This document shows, one piece after another, positions 17,342 through 26,672 of a stretch of 64,000 nt of DNA. Origin of the DNA: an uncultured Clostridia bacterium (lineage in GTDB: Bacteria > Bacillota > Clostridia > TANB77 > CAG-508). A program made the position numbers and the translations under genes. Numbering within the stretch: position 1 is the stretch's first letter; each line of letters opens with the position of its first letter. The DNA lies in the NCBI GenBank assembly GCA_948485625.1, contig CAOMRW010000001.1, positions 62,001 through 126,000 of the forward strand. Direction: 5' to 3'. The notes under the pieces were generated by a model, which searched no databases, had not been told where the DNA came from, and saw only the letters and a list, made by a program, of their open reading frames with translations.

Positions 17342-18208
17342 ATGCCAAGAAAAGCAAAAGAAAATGAAGAATTAAAAAGAGTAGTAAAAGATACTACTGA
17401 ACTAAAAACTAAAAAAAGTAATACTAAAAAATCTACTAATAGAACTACTAAAAATCAGGAGTTAGATGTTAAATTAGCTGATACAAAAACATCAAATTCA
17501 AGAAAAAAACCTGTTACTAAAAGTGTAACTGAAAAAAAATCTTCTACATCAAGAAAAAATACAACAAAAAAAGATACTTCAAAAAAGTCTAAAAAGTCAT
17601 CAACTGTAAAGAAACAGGTAAAACCTACGCTTGTTGAATATTATGATTTACCAGAAAGATATAATCAAACAGTAGTTAAGGTTTTAGCTCAAACTCCTAA
17701 AACTCTTTTTATTTATTGGGAAATTTCTGATTCTGATATAGAAAAATATATAACTCAATATGGTGAAAATTTTTTTGAGACAACAAAACCAGTTTTAATT
17801 ATTCATAATGATACTTTAAATTATAGTTTTGAAGTAGAAATAAATGATTTTGCTAATAGTTGGTATTTACATATAAATGATACTAAATCAAATTATAGAA
17901 TTGAGCTTGGTAGACGTCCTGTAAATAATAATGTGGATTTAAAGTCTGATTATATTTATATAACATCGTCAAATAAAATTGAATCTCCAAATGATCATAT
18001 TTTATTTAATAATTCTGAGAAAATGGTTTATTTTAGAAATGTTAAAACTAATCATGAAATTCAAAAACCTTTATATACTCTTTCTTTCATGAAAAATATT
18101 GGAAAGATTTATGATATTTATGATTTATATTCTGAGTTATACAAGAACGAAGATAGCCTTGAAAATTTATCAAATCCATCTTCAAATATGTCATCTCAAT
18201 TTAAATAA
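17342..18208 (+). CDS. DUF4912 protein with a basic N-terminal region
   Basis: 288 residues; AGGAGG six bases before ATG. Residues 1-95 are low-complexity and Lys/Ser/Thr-rich (runs such as KKSNTKKSTNRTTK), probably disordered and able to bind polyanions. Residues about 98-215 match DUF4912: LPERYNQTVVKVLAQTPKTL, FIYWEIS, SWYLHIND and YRIELGRR. The gene sits 21 bases before a GH57 branching enzyme, a pairing that suggests a role in storage glucan metabolism, but the biochemical role of DUF4912 is not known to me. Confidence 0.75.
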   Translation: MPRKAKENEELKRVVKDTTELKTKKSNTKKSTNRTTKNQELDVKLADTKTSNSRKKPVTKSVTEKKSSTSRKNTTKKDTSKKSKKSSTVKKQVKPTLVEYYDLPERYNQTVVKVLAQTPKTLFIYWEISDSDIEKYITQYGENFFETTKPVLIIHNDTLNYSFEVEINDFANSWYLHINDTKSNYRIELGRRPVNNNVDLKSDYIYITSSNKIESPNDHILFNNSEKMVYFRNVKTNHEIQKPLYTLSFMKNIGKIYDIYDLYSELYKNEDSLENLSNPSSNMSSQFK

Positions 18209-18229
18209 TTTAAGAAGGAGAATTTTAAA

Positions 18230-19816
18230 ATGCAACAAAAAAAAGGTTATGTAAGTTTTGTATTACATGCACATCTTCCATTTATTCATCATCCTGAAAG
18301 TGATGATTATTTAGAGGAATCTTGGTTATATGAGGCAATTTCTGAGACATATATACCATTACTTACAAATTTTCAAAAGTTAGTTGATGAAGGGGTTGAT
18401 TTTAGAATTACAATGTCTATGACTCCACCTCTTCTTTCAATGTTAGATAATAAATTATTACAAAGAAAATATATTAAATATTTAAAAAGATTAATCGAAC
18501 TTTCTAAAAAAGAAGTTATTAGAACTGCTGGTGATGAGAGATTAAATAAATTATCTCATTATTATCTTGATAGATATTCTAATGATTTACATTTATTTAA
18601 AGATGTTTACAATTGTGATTTAATTAGTCAGTTTAAACATTTTCAAGATATTGGTGTTCTTGAAATAATTACTTGTGGTGCTACTCATGGATATTTTCCT
18701 ATTTTATATGTCAATGAAAAGACTGTTAAGGCTCAAATTGCAGTTGGTGTTCAGACTTATGAAAAATATTTTGGAAGAAAACCTCGTGGTATTTGGCTTC
18801 CTGAATGCGGTTATGTTCCAGAGTCTGATAAATATCTAAAAGAATTTGGTATTGATTATATAATTACTGAATCACATGGAATTTTATATGCAGACCCTAC
18901 TCCTATTTATGGTACTTTTTCTCCTATTGTTTCTCCTGAAGGTATTATAGCTTTTGGTAGAGATATGGAATCTTCTAGACAAGTTTGGAGTTCTATAAAT
19001 GGTTATCCTGGTGATTTTAATTATAGAGAATTTTATCGTGATATTGGCTATGAGGCTGATTATGATTATATAAAACCATATATTGCTCATAATGGTGTTA
19101 GAGTCCATACTGGTATTAAATATCATAGAATTACTGGTAAAACTGAATTTAAGGATTATTATAATCCCCAATGGGCAATGGATTCAGCTGAAAAACAATC
19201 AGGTCATTTTTTAGATTGTAGAACTGAACAAATAAATAATTTATCTCAATATATGGACAAGCCTCCTATTATTTTGTGTCCTTATGATGCTGAGCTTTAT
19301 GGTCATTGGTGGTATGAAGGTCCTTATTGGTTATATATTTTATTTAAGAAGATTTATTATGATGATTGTAATTTTAAATTAATTACACCATCTGAATACA
19401 TTGATAAATATCCTGAGATTCAAGTTTGTTCACCTTGCCGTTCTAGCTGGGGTGCAAATGGTTATAGTGAGGTATGGCTTAATGAAACAAATGACTATGC
19501 TCATAAACATTTACATGTTGCTGGTGATAGAATGTGTGAATTAGCTTATCTTTATCCAAATGCAAAAGGATTAAAGAAAAAAGCTTTAAATCAATGTGCT
19601 AGAGAATTATTATTAGCTCAAAGTAGTGACTGGTTATTTATTATTACAAATGGTACTATGGTTGATTATGCTAAGAAGAGGATTAAAGACCATATTGGTC
19701 GTTTTACTAAATTGTATTATCAAATTAAAAATGATGATATTGATGAGGATTTTTTGAAAGATATTTCTAAGAAAGATTGTGTGTTTCCTGATATTGATTA
19801 TAGTATTTATGAATAA
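18230..19816 (+). CDS. GH57 1,4-alpha-glucan branching enzyme (DUF1957 C-terminal domain)
   Basis: 528 residues; GAAGGAG upstream. The N-terminal GH57 barrel starts with GYVSFVLHAHLPFI; the nucleophile region is GIWLPECGYVPE (Glu, about residue 188) and the acid residue is the Asp of CPYDAELYGHWW (about 350). The C-terminal third has SSWGANGYSEVWLNE and ARELLLAQSSDWLFI, typical of the DUF1957 part of GH57 branching enzymes. It forms alpha-1,6 branches in glycogen-like polymers. Spacing and strand put it in an operon with the DUF4912 gene. A palindromic repeat starts one base after the stop. Confidence 0.9.
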   Translation: MQQKKGYVSFVLHAHLPFIHHPESDDYLEESWLYEAISETYIPLLTNFQKLVDEGVDFRITMSMTPPLLSMLDNKLLQRKYIKYLKRLIELSKKEVIRTAGDERLNKLSHYYLDRYSNDLHLFKDVYNCDLISQFKHFQDIGVLEIITCGATHGYFPILYVNEKTVKAQIAVGVQTYEKYFGRKPRGIWLPECGYVPESDKYLKEFGIDYIITESHGILYADPTPIYGTFSPIVSPEGIIAFGRDMESSRQVWSSINGYPGDFNYREFYRDIGYEADYDYIKPYIAHNGVRVHTGIKYHRITGKTEFKDYYNPQWAMDSAEKQSGHFLDCRTEQINNLSQYMDKPPIILCPYDAELYGHWWYEGPYWLYILFKKIYYDDCNFKLITPSEYIDKYPEIQVCSPCRSSWGANGYSEVWLNETNDYAHKHLHVAGDRMCELAYLYPNAKGLKKKALNQCARELLLAQSSDWLFIITNGTMVDYAKKRIKDHIGRFTKLYYQIKNDDIDEDFLKDISKKDCVFPDIDYSIYE

Positions 19817-19897
19817 AAAACTGAATTTGGGGACGGAGGAAAAAACAGTTTTAAAAAATTAAAACTGTTTTTTTCCTCCGTCCCCAAATTCAGTTTT
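19817..19897. repeat. Palindromic repeat, family B, copy 1
   Basis: 36-base arms with core ggggacggaggaaaaaacag, inverted with one extra T, flank a short AT loop. It starts directly after the GH57 stop and ends in a T run, so it also acts as a terminator. Other copies lie at 21412 and 49670. Confidence 0.9.
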
Positions 19898-19988
19898 CTT
19901 AAACAAGCTCCTTTTTAAAACATTTTGCATACTATAATGTATAAGTTTTAAAAAATTAGTAGATAATACTTGTAGAAAGGAGAATTTC

Positions 19989-20855
19989 ATGAAATCTGTG
20001 TGTATAAAAACAAATAATTCTAATTTACTAAATTATCTACTAAATGAATTAGATTATATAGAAATTGAGCCTGTATATATTTCTTCAAATAAATTTAAAC
20101 ATTATAATAATATAGTTGTACATTACAGAGGAAATGATAATGAAAAGTTTATTCATGAAATTTCCTGTATTTTATCATGTTTAGTTATAGATGAGTTGGA
20201 GGAGCTTTTCCTTAAGAATCTTATCTTGAAAAATTATTTTTATTTTAATTTTAATGAGAGAAAACATATTTTAGATATGTGCTTTGAAATTTTTACAGAC
20301 GATTTTAATCTTCATTTTGATAAAAAATATAATAGTTTAATTAATAGTTTTGAAACTTATTTGACTGAAAATAAATCTTTAGTTTTAAGTGGTTTTATAA
20401 ATTTTAGAATTAAAGATTATATGTTGATTTTAGAAGAAGTTGTTGATCAGGCAGTAAATGCTTTTGTTATTGAGAAAGAATATTTAGAGTTTGTTTCTTT
20501 ATTAAAAGTATATATAAATTCTCAAAGTAGCAATTGTGATATTATACATTTAATTTATAGTAATGAAAATTCAATTTTATTGGATACTGATAAAAATGTT
20601 ATAAATATTTCAGATGATATTTTTAAAGCTAAATATTTGTCTGATATCTCTTTTTCTTCAAATGATTTTGCTTTAAATGGTTTACTTACTCTTCTTCCTA
20701 AAAAAATTTATATTCATCTTATTGATAATTGTGTTGATGAATTTATTCATACTTTGGGCTTAGTTTTTGAAAATAGAGTTGAAATTTGTACTGATTGTAA
20801 TATTTGCAAACTGTATAAGAATAATAAAGTAAAAAGAACTATAATAAAAAAATAA
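19989..20855 (+). CDS. ytxC: Sporulation protein YtxC family
   Basis: 288 residues; AAAGGAG upstream of ATG. The central and C-terminal parts resemble YtxC: FINFRIKDYMLILEEVVDQAVNAFVIEKEYLEFVSLLK (segments around residues 137-175), then LIYSNENSILLD and a C-terminal LPKKIYIHLIDN with a CTDCNICK cysteine cluster. YtxC is a conserved protein of spore formers of unclear function. It is monocistronic with its own terminator. Confidence 0.75.
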   Translation: MKSVCIKTNNSNLLNYLLNELDYIEIEPVYISSNKFKHYNNIVVHYRGNDNEKFIHEISCILSCLVIDELEELFLKNLILKNYFYFNFNERKHILDMCFEIFTDDFNLHFDKKYNSLINSFETYLTENKSLVLSGFINFRIKDYMLILEEVVDQAVNAFVIEKEYLEFVSLLKVYINSQSSNCDIIHLIYSNENSILLDTDKNVINISDDIFKAKYLSDISFSSNDFALNGLLTLLPKKIYIHLIDNCVDEFIHTLGLVFENRVEICTDCNICKLYKNNKVKRTIIKK

Positions 20856-20875
20856 ATTTTATTATAGTTCTTTTT
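20831..20875. terminator. Terminator after ytxC
   Basis: Perfect 19-bp arms aaaaagaactataataaaa and complement. The left arm encodes the last ytxC codons. The minus-strand gene ending at 20882 may use it too. Confidence 0.85.
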
Positions 20876-20881
20876 ATGGCA

Positions 20882-21304
20882 TTACTTTTTTATATAATAT
20901 GAAGAAAACCATAAGGTGAATGGATCTTTGTAGTTATTTATAGAACCTTTGATTGTAGTAATTTGTATATTATCACTCTTTTGAATCTCTGGTTGCAATT
21001 CTTTCCATAATGTTTCATATCTTTGTTCTTCAATAGACTGTTTCCAAGAAATAAGTAATATATTATCAAATAATTTCTTTTTAAATTCTTTTTCTGATAA
21101 TTTTATTACTTTTTCTTTTTTTCCATTAATATATTTTCTTAATTTTTCTAATATTGATGTTTTTTGTTTATTGTTAGTAGATGTATTTATTTTTAGATAA
21201 ATTCTTCCCCCGTATCCTTGAATCTCAATACTCTCGTTGCATTTCTTAATAGCTAACTCTTTCCGTTCTTCTACACATTGATTAAAATAAGTAATTCTTG
21301 CCAT
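20882..21304 (-). CDS. Hypothetical protein, 140 aa
   Basis: ATG at 21304 follows GGAGG; the longer frame to 21349 has no such site. I do not recognise the protein. It has a basic middle segment (KLRKYINGKKEKVIKLSEKEFKKKL split over about 60-85) and a C-terminus rich in aromatics (DPFTLWFSSYYIKK). No signal peptide or membrane helix. It holds an in-frame CGG (codon 14, VEERKEL) that must be read as Arg, since a +1 shift would stop at once; base use (TAC GGG GGA) also differs from neighbours. It is probably acquired DNA. Confidence 0.6.
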   Translation of the reverse strand: MARITYFNQCVEERKELAIKKCNESIEIQGYGGRIYLKINTSTNNKQKTSILEKLRKYINGKKEKVIKLSEKEFKKKLFDNILLISWKQSIEEQRYETLWKELQPEIQKSDNIQITTIKGSINNYKDPFTLWFSSYYIKK

Positions 21305-21411
21305 TATTTTTCCTCCATTAATTTTGAAAAAATTATTTCTAAATTTCATTTTAAAAAGTTTATATATTAATATGTTATTTATTATATATCATATATTCCA
21401 AAAATACAACA

Positions 21412-21479
21412 TGAATTTGGGGACGGAGGAAAAAAACAGTTTTTTAAAAAACTGTTTTTTTCCTCCGTCCCCAAATTCA
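21412..21479. repeat. Palindromic repeat, family B, copy 2
   Basis: A perfect 34-base palindromic arm pair with core ggggacggaggaaaaaaacag, ending one base before the gpr stop codon. Probably doubles as the gpr terminator. Confidence 0.9.
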
Positions 21480-21480
21480 G

Positions 21481-22491
21481 TTACATACTTAAATTAATTC
21501 CTTTTGCGACTACATCTTTCATATTTTCTATTAAGTCGTCAATTTCTTTTGGTGTTACTATTAAATTAAAGTCTCCTGGAAGTAATGCTTCTTTTATTTC
21601 TTCATAATTGTCTTGTTCTTTTAGTTGGTTTAAATAATCATTTGATTTTGCTTCTTCTTGTAATTTTGTTATAAATAAATCTAATGAATCATTTACAAGT
21701 ACTGCTGTTTCTACAACTGTTGGTATTCCTATTGCTATAACTGGTATTCCTAATGTTGCTTGGCTTATTTCTGCTCTTGTATTTCCAACTCCTGCTCCTG
21801 GTACTATTCCTGTGTCTGATAATTGTACTGTACTACTTATTCTTTCAATACTTCTTGATGCTAGTGCATCTATTACTATTACTAGCTTTGGATTGATGTT
21901 GTCTACTATTCCTTTTAGTATTTCTAGTGTTTCTATTCCTGTTGTTCCAAGAACTCCTGGTGATATTGCACTTACCATTCTTGTTCCTTCTTCTACATAT
22001 TGTGGTAAATAATTTATTATATGTCTTGTTATCTCTATTTCATTTATTACTTTTGGTCCTAAGCTATCTGGTGTTACATATATGTTTCCTAGTCCAACTA
22101 CTAATATTTCTCCTTGTTTGTCTATATGTGTATCTATTACTTTTTTTAGTTCATTTGATAATGTTTCAGCTGATTTTTCTATATCTTCATCTTGTGCTAT
22201 TCTTAGTTTCTTTATATCTATAGTTATATAGTTTCCTTTTGGTTTTCCTATTGCTTTTTCTCCTTCTTCATTTGTTATTTTTACTCTTTCTACTGATATA
22301 TTTTCATTTATCTCTTCTTTTTCGCTTTCTATTCCTTGTATTTCATTTTCAATACTATTTGCTTTTTTATATAAGTCTCTTCTTTCTGATGCTAAGTCTG
22401 TTCTGAAATTGAATTGTTTTGTTTGTTTTCCAATTGTTTCTGGATTTTTGGGCGGATTTGTTTGATTTGATGAATTTGAATTTTCTAACAT
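21481..22491 (-). CDS. gpr: Germination protease GPR (spore protease, family A25)
   Basis: 336 residues. GPR degrades small acid-soluble spore proteins at germination. The N-terminal FNFRTDLASERRD matches the autoprocessing region; GLGNIYVTPDSLGPKV (about 131-146), ISPGVLGTTGIET, VIVIDALASRS and GAGVGNTR are conserved blocks. A longer than usual insert after the processing site (about 42-65) is Glu-rich. The ribosome binding site (GTGAGG) lies in the 3' arm of a hairpin, see 22492-22528. It is good evidence that the organism makes spores. Confidence 0.95.
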   Translation of the reverse strand: MLENSNSSNQTNPPKNPETIGKQTKQFNFRTDLASERRDLYKKANSIENEIQGIESEKEEINENISVERVKITNEEGEKAIGKPKGNYITIDIKKLRIAQDEDIEKSAETLSNELKKVIDTHIDKQGEILVVGLGNIYVTPDSLGPKVINEIEITRHIINYLPQYVEEGTRMVSAISPGVLGTTGIETLEILKGIVDNINPKLVIVIDALASRSIERISSTVQLSDTGIVPGAGVGNTRAEISQATLGIPVIAIGIPTVVETAVLVNDSLDLFITKLQEEAKSNDYLNQLKEQDNYEEIKEALLPGDFNLIVTPKEIDDLIENMKDVVAKGINLSM

Positions 22492-22528
22492 AAAAACCTC
22501 ACTTTCTTTATTTTATTGTGAGGTTTTT
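22492..22528 (-). promoter_or_regulatory. Hairpin overlapping the gpr ribosome binding site
   Basis: On the minus strand AAAAACCTCAC (22518-22528) pairs over 11 bases with GTGAGGTTTTT (22492-22502). The second arm contains the GTGAGG Shine-Dalgarno and U run, and the gpr ATG follows immediately. It can act as terminator for the upstream gene and as a lock on gpr translation. Confidence 0.65.
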
Positions 22529-22594
22529 TTATTTTTTTATTCATTTTAATTTATAAAATTTTAATTTTTAATTGTAATTAATGATATATACAAT

Positions 22595-24173
22595 CTAATC
22601 CCATGCAAATTCTCCGAGAATATACTCCATATTCATCATTTGAAACTCCTGGTTCAGTTATTCTAAAAGTAGTTTCGTCGACTTGTGGAGTAAAGTTAAT
22701 ATAATTTCCATCATTCCATTCTCCCTCTTCTCCCAATCCATAATAGCTTAAGCAACCATACGAAGCATGGCTAACACTAATTCCACTGAAAGAATGTCTC
22801 AAAAACGCTTGGCTGATACCAAGAATAGTACAATTTTTAAGTTCAACTGGGGTACCTGAATAATTACTACCCATGAAATAAGAAGCTCCACCACAATTTC
22901 CAGGTAAATCGAACAATACATTATTAAATCCTAAATATCCCCCTACACTAGTATAGTTATAGAATGGTTGTAAATCTTTCCAAACTAATTTATTAAAAAC
23001 GTGGTGACCATTTGCACTATCTATCCCATCCACATACAGATTAGTTCTCTCTATTACAGTACTCAACCCGCGACCATAAAATGAAACCTTACCTGGAGAA
23101 GTTAATAAACCTTGAACCATACTATATGTGCCTGATGATAAATAAATGTTATATTCGTAACCTGAAACAATGATACCATTACCAGTCATTTTAGTTAATG
23201 TTTTATAAGGATTGCTTTCTGTACCATCTCCAGTTTCATCATTTCCATTGTTTGCATCTATATAAATCTCCTTAGGTCGAATTAAAGTTGTTTGTTTTAC
23301 TTCTAATGATGTTTTATTATTTCCTGCTTTATCATATGCTATTACTTGTACTATATATTCTGTTCCTTCTTCTAGTTCTGTTACTGTATATGTTGGACTT
23401 GTTGTTTCATATGCTTCTTTTCCACTTATATTATATACATATTTTCCTATTCCACTTTTTACACTACTTGTTGTTGCTTCTCCATCTTCTGCTTCTACTT
23501 TTATTGTAAATGTATCTGCTGTTACTTCTTCTATTGTTACTTCTGCTTTTGTTGGTGCTACTGTATCTATTTTTTGTACTTTTAATGGTTTTGTTTTTGT
23601 TTCTCCTGCACTGTCTGTTACTGCTACTTGATATTCCCCATTTTGTGTTATTGTAAATGTTCCATCTGCATTTCTTGTTAATCCATTTACTTCTATATTT
23701 GTTATATTTCCATTTGTCGATTTTGCATTTACTGTTAATGTTATATTTCCGTTTGTGTATCCTTTTGGTGTTAATGTACAGTAAAAGCTTATTCCTTTTA
23801 TTGTGTCTCCTACTGTTACCTTTAAATTAGTGTCTATTGTATATTCATATCCTTTATATTCTCCATTTATTTAAGTATCATTTAATGTTGCTGTTATTCC
23901 TTCTAGCTTATTTGCTAATTGTCCATCTTCTCCTGCTAAGCTTTCTAATGTTACATTATTTCCTTTTGATATTTCTTCTATTTGTATGTCCATTATTGCC
24001 ATTTCTATTTCTTCTTTTATTTGGGCTTGTTCTGATTTTTCTTTTGACTCTTTTGCTCTTTCAAATAATCCATTTCCTGTCAGACTTGCTATTGATATTC
24101 CTGCTAAGATTAGTAGGATTATTATTGTTATTATTAATGCAATTAATGTAATACCTTTACTTTGTTTTTTCAT
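22595..24173 (-). CDS. Prepilin-like surface protein C with in-frame TAA and a CGG shift site
   Basis: ATG at 24173 (AGGAGG upstream) starts the family leader (MKKQSKG, ITLIALIITI...LAGISIASL). After 100 codons an in-frame TAA (23871-23873) interrupts, and the same frame runs on with INGEYKGYEYTIDTNL, an Ig-like module, an FN3-like module (TEYIVQVIAYDKAGNN) and a right-handed beta-helix-like domain opening with IYIDANNGNDETGDGT. Near the end, TCT CGG AGA (22614-22616) gives an unlikely RRICMGLDC tail ending at 22578; skipping the C gives YGVYSGEFAWD-stop at 22595, a more natural end. So the gene carries a nonsense codon and a CGG site. It may be a pseudogene. Confidence 0.55.
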
Positions 24174-24217
24174 TCTTTTTTATTCCTCCTTTGTATTTTC
24201 TAGTTACATATCTGATT

Positions 24218-24290
24218 ACAAATTCACTTTCTTCTTTTGTATAAGATATTTATTTCTCTCTTCTTTTGGACAACTACTTTAATTATATAT
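24218..24290. repeat. Degenerate copy of the 75-bp repeat
   Basis: acaaattcac...tttgtataagatatt...ggacaac..tttaattatatat matches the 13028 unit and lies just upstream of prepilin-like gene C. Confidence 0.55.
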
Positions 24291-24443
24291 TTACTTATTT
24301 TTCATAACAAGAAAAGTTATTGTTTTTTTGTGTTTACTTTTTACATAATATTAATAATCGACTCTTTTGAAGTCTTTTAAAATAAGTCTTCAATGTACTT
24401 TTCGTAATAATTTTTATTTTATTAAATACTTTCTGTCATAATA

Positions 24444-24490
24444 AAAAGTGTAATAATTAATTATTGATTTTAATTAGCTATTACACTTTT
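24444..24490 (-). terminator. Terminator after prepilin-like gene D
   Basis: Arms aaaagtgtaata and tattacactttt with an AT loop, 18 bases past the stop at 24508. Confidence 0.75.
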
Positions 24491-24507
24491 ATGTTCAAAA
24501 TAACTAT

Positions 24508-26217
24508 TTATTCTGTTTTATATACTTCATAAACTATAGGTTCTGAAGTATATGTTGCTCTTATTCCTATATATTTAACATCTTCTGTTATTGTTATGGT
24601 ATCAGTTACCCCTCCAACACCATCGACTATATAAGTACTATTATAAATATCTGCAAAAGGATATGAATGTCCATCACTTCTAAAATCTCTATATCCATAC
24701 AACCATAGCTTTGTTCCTCCATTGCCTTCACCTTTAATTTTCCATGTTGTTCCTATAGCACTACTATCAACTTCAAATAGAAAACCTGAATAGTCTTTAG
24801 CTTGTACTCTTTCTTCTAAATTTCCATCAAATAAAGTTTTAGGAGCTGCTCCATTTCCATAACATTCTCCTGCACTTAAATCTAATGCATATGTTACTTT
24901 ATTTCCTTCTACTTTTTTTACATTTTTTATTCCATCTGATGTAAGTATTGGATATTCAAGTGCTCCATAAGCCTTTATAGATACCTCATAAATTTCTAGA
25001 TATACATCTGAATATATTACTATAGATTTCGTATTTTCTGGTATTATTGCTGTTGTATCATTAATAATTCCTGTTCCTACACTTGAAGTTTTATATGTTT
25101 TTATTAAATTGTTGTTTGAGTCTAAATATGCTATATTTAATTGTCTTTCATAACCACTTGTTGTTCTAAATAATCTAAATTTAATACTCATATTTGTACT
25201 CCATGTTGTTTCATCCACTAAAAATTTAGCATTATAAGTTTCTCCAATACCTTGAATATTTGAATATGGATAATCAAATACTGTTTCATTATTACCATCA
25301 TAACTTTCTGGTCTTAAATAATTCTGTGATATTGTTAATGTTTTTTCTGCTATTTCTGATTCTAATTTACTTTCACTTTCTATTACACTTTTTGCTTCTA
25401 TTTTTGTACTACTTGTTGTTATTTTTCCTGTATATAATTTCCAATCTCCACCATCTTCTCTGTAATAGTTTTTAATAATATTGCTATCATCATATTTTAC
25501 TTCTATTACATATTGACCTGCTTTAATTTCTGTTGATGTAAATAGAGGATATCCGCCTTCTTGTACTATAGTAATTTCTGGTGTTGCAGGTTTAATATTT
25601 ATAATATCTTTTGTATTTTTTCCTTTTCTTCCTGTCGATGATATTGCTTTAAATACATAGCTTCCGCTTTTATTTACTGTGAATGTTGTTTCTGCTCCAC
25701 TTGTTTCTGTTCCATCTGGCTTTATTATCTTCTCTATTGTTCCATCTGATACTGTTGCAGTTGCTGTTATTATTACTTCTGTTGCTCCAATGTCTGTTGT
25801 GTTTACTGAAAATGTTATTGTTGGTTTTTCTCCACTCATTGGTCCATTTATTTCTACATTTAAATCTTTGTCTATTGTATAGCCATAATCCTTATATTCT
25901 CCTTCTATTTCTTCTCCATTTAATTCGGCTTCTATATCTTTTAGTTTATTAGGTAATTCTTTTTCTAGTAATTCTAATGTTACATTGTTTCCTTTTGATG
26001 TTTCTTCTATTTGTATGTCCATTATTGCCATTTCTATTTCTTCTTTTATTTGAGCTTCTAAAGATTTCTCTTTTGATTCTTTTGCTCTTTCAAATAGTCC
26101 ACTTCCTGTTAAAGAAGCTATTGATATTCCTGCTAAGATTAGTAAGATTATTATTGTTATTACTAATGCAATTAATGTTATGGCTTTTTGATTTTTGATT
26201 TTTAATTTTTTATTCAT
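24508..26217 (-). CDS. Prepilin-like surface protein D
   Basis: 569 residues from ATG 26217, chosen because GAGGAG lies upstream; the longer frame to 26271 has none. The leader is NQKAITLIALVITI..., with Ala in place of Gly just before the mature helix and no Glu at +5, so peptidase processing is uncertain. Next come a helical linker (about 45-110), the Ig-like module shared with gene B (TITFSVNTTDIGATEV ... SGSYVFKAISS), a beta module with EDGGDWKLYTG, then a unique C-terminal half with two jelly-roll-like segments (TYNAKFLVDETTWS; SGFLFEVDSSAIGTTW). It diverges from the XRE gene at 26673. Confidence 0.7.
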   Translation of the reverse strand: MNKKLKIKNQKAITLIALVITIIILLILAGISIASLTGSGLFERAKESKEKSLEAQIKEEIEMAIMDIQIEETSKGNNVTLELLEKELPNKLKDIEAELNGEEIEGEYKDYGYTIDKDLNVEINGPMSGEKPTITFSVNTTDIGATEVIITATATVSDGTIEKIIKPDGTETSGAETTFTVNKSGSYVFKAISSTGRKGKNTKDIINIKPATPEITIVQEGGYPLFTSTEIKAGQYVIEVKYDDSNIIKNYYREDGGDWKLYTGKITTSSTKIEAKSVIESESKLESEIAEKTLTISQNYLRPESYDGNNETVFDYPYSNIQGIGETYNAKFLVDETTWSTNMSIKFRLFRTTSGYERQLNIAYLDSNNNLIKTYKTSSVGTGIINDTTAIIPENTKSIVIYSDVYLEIYEVSIKAYGALEYPILTSDGIKNVKKVEGNKVTYALDLSAGECYGNGAAPKTLFDGNLEERVQAKDYSGFLFEVDSSAIGTTWKIKGEGNGGTKLWLYGYRDFRSDGHSYPFADIYNSTYIVDGVGGVTDTITITEDVKYIGIRATYTSEPIVYEVYKTE

Positions 26218-26357
26218 CTTTTTCTCCTCTTTCGTTTTATACAGGAACTTCCTGTATATTAAATATAACACAATATTTATTTTTATTCAATCTTTAAATT
26301 TGATGTTATATTATTGTAAATTAACTGAAATATTTCTGTAATACTCTCTTTTCTATT

Positions 26358-26437
26358 GTTTGCAAATTCACTGTCGTTCTTTTGTATAAAATATTTGTAG
26401 CTCACTTTCTTTGGACAGTTATCTTAATTATATATTT
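26358..26437. repeat. Degenerate copy of the 75-bp repeat
   Basis: tgcaaattcactgtcgttc then tttgtataaaatatttgtag and ggacagttatcttaattat match the 13028 unit. It lies upstream of prepilin-like gene D within the 400-base divergent gap. Confidence 0.6.
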
Positions 26438-26584
26438 TATTAATTTTATATGCAATGAAAATTCTAGTTTCAGTAAGTATTTTTTGACATAATATCATTT
26501 TCTTTTTAATTTTTTATATTATTGCAGGTTGTTTCTGTAAAAAATTGTAAATTTCTATTATATAATGCATATTATAAAAATTAT

Positions 26585-26645
26585 TTAACCTATTAATATT
26601 ACAAATTTAGCTATTTTTGCATATAGTTTATATTTTATAGGTTAA
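26585..26645. promoter_or_regulatory. Inverted repeat upstream of the second XRE gene
   Basis: TTAACCTAT (26585-26593) and ATAGGTTAA (26637-26645) are exact inverted 9-mers that flank the putative promoter region. A candidate operator for autoregulation; inferred only from symmetry. Confidence 0.4.
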
Positions 26646-26672
26646 TTATTTATGGAGGATTAGTTAGATATT

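Noticed and set aside
18884..19171. Minus-strand ORF inside the GH57 gene
   Set aside because: Shadow of the intact enzyme; no ribosome binding site.
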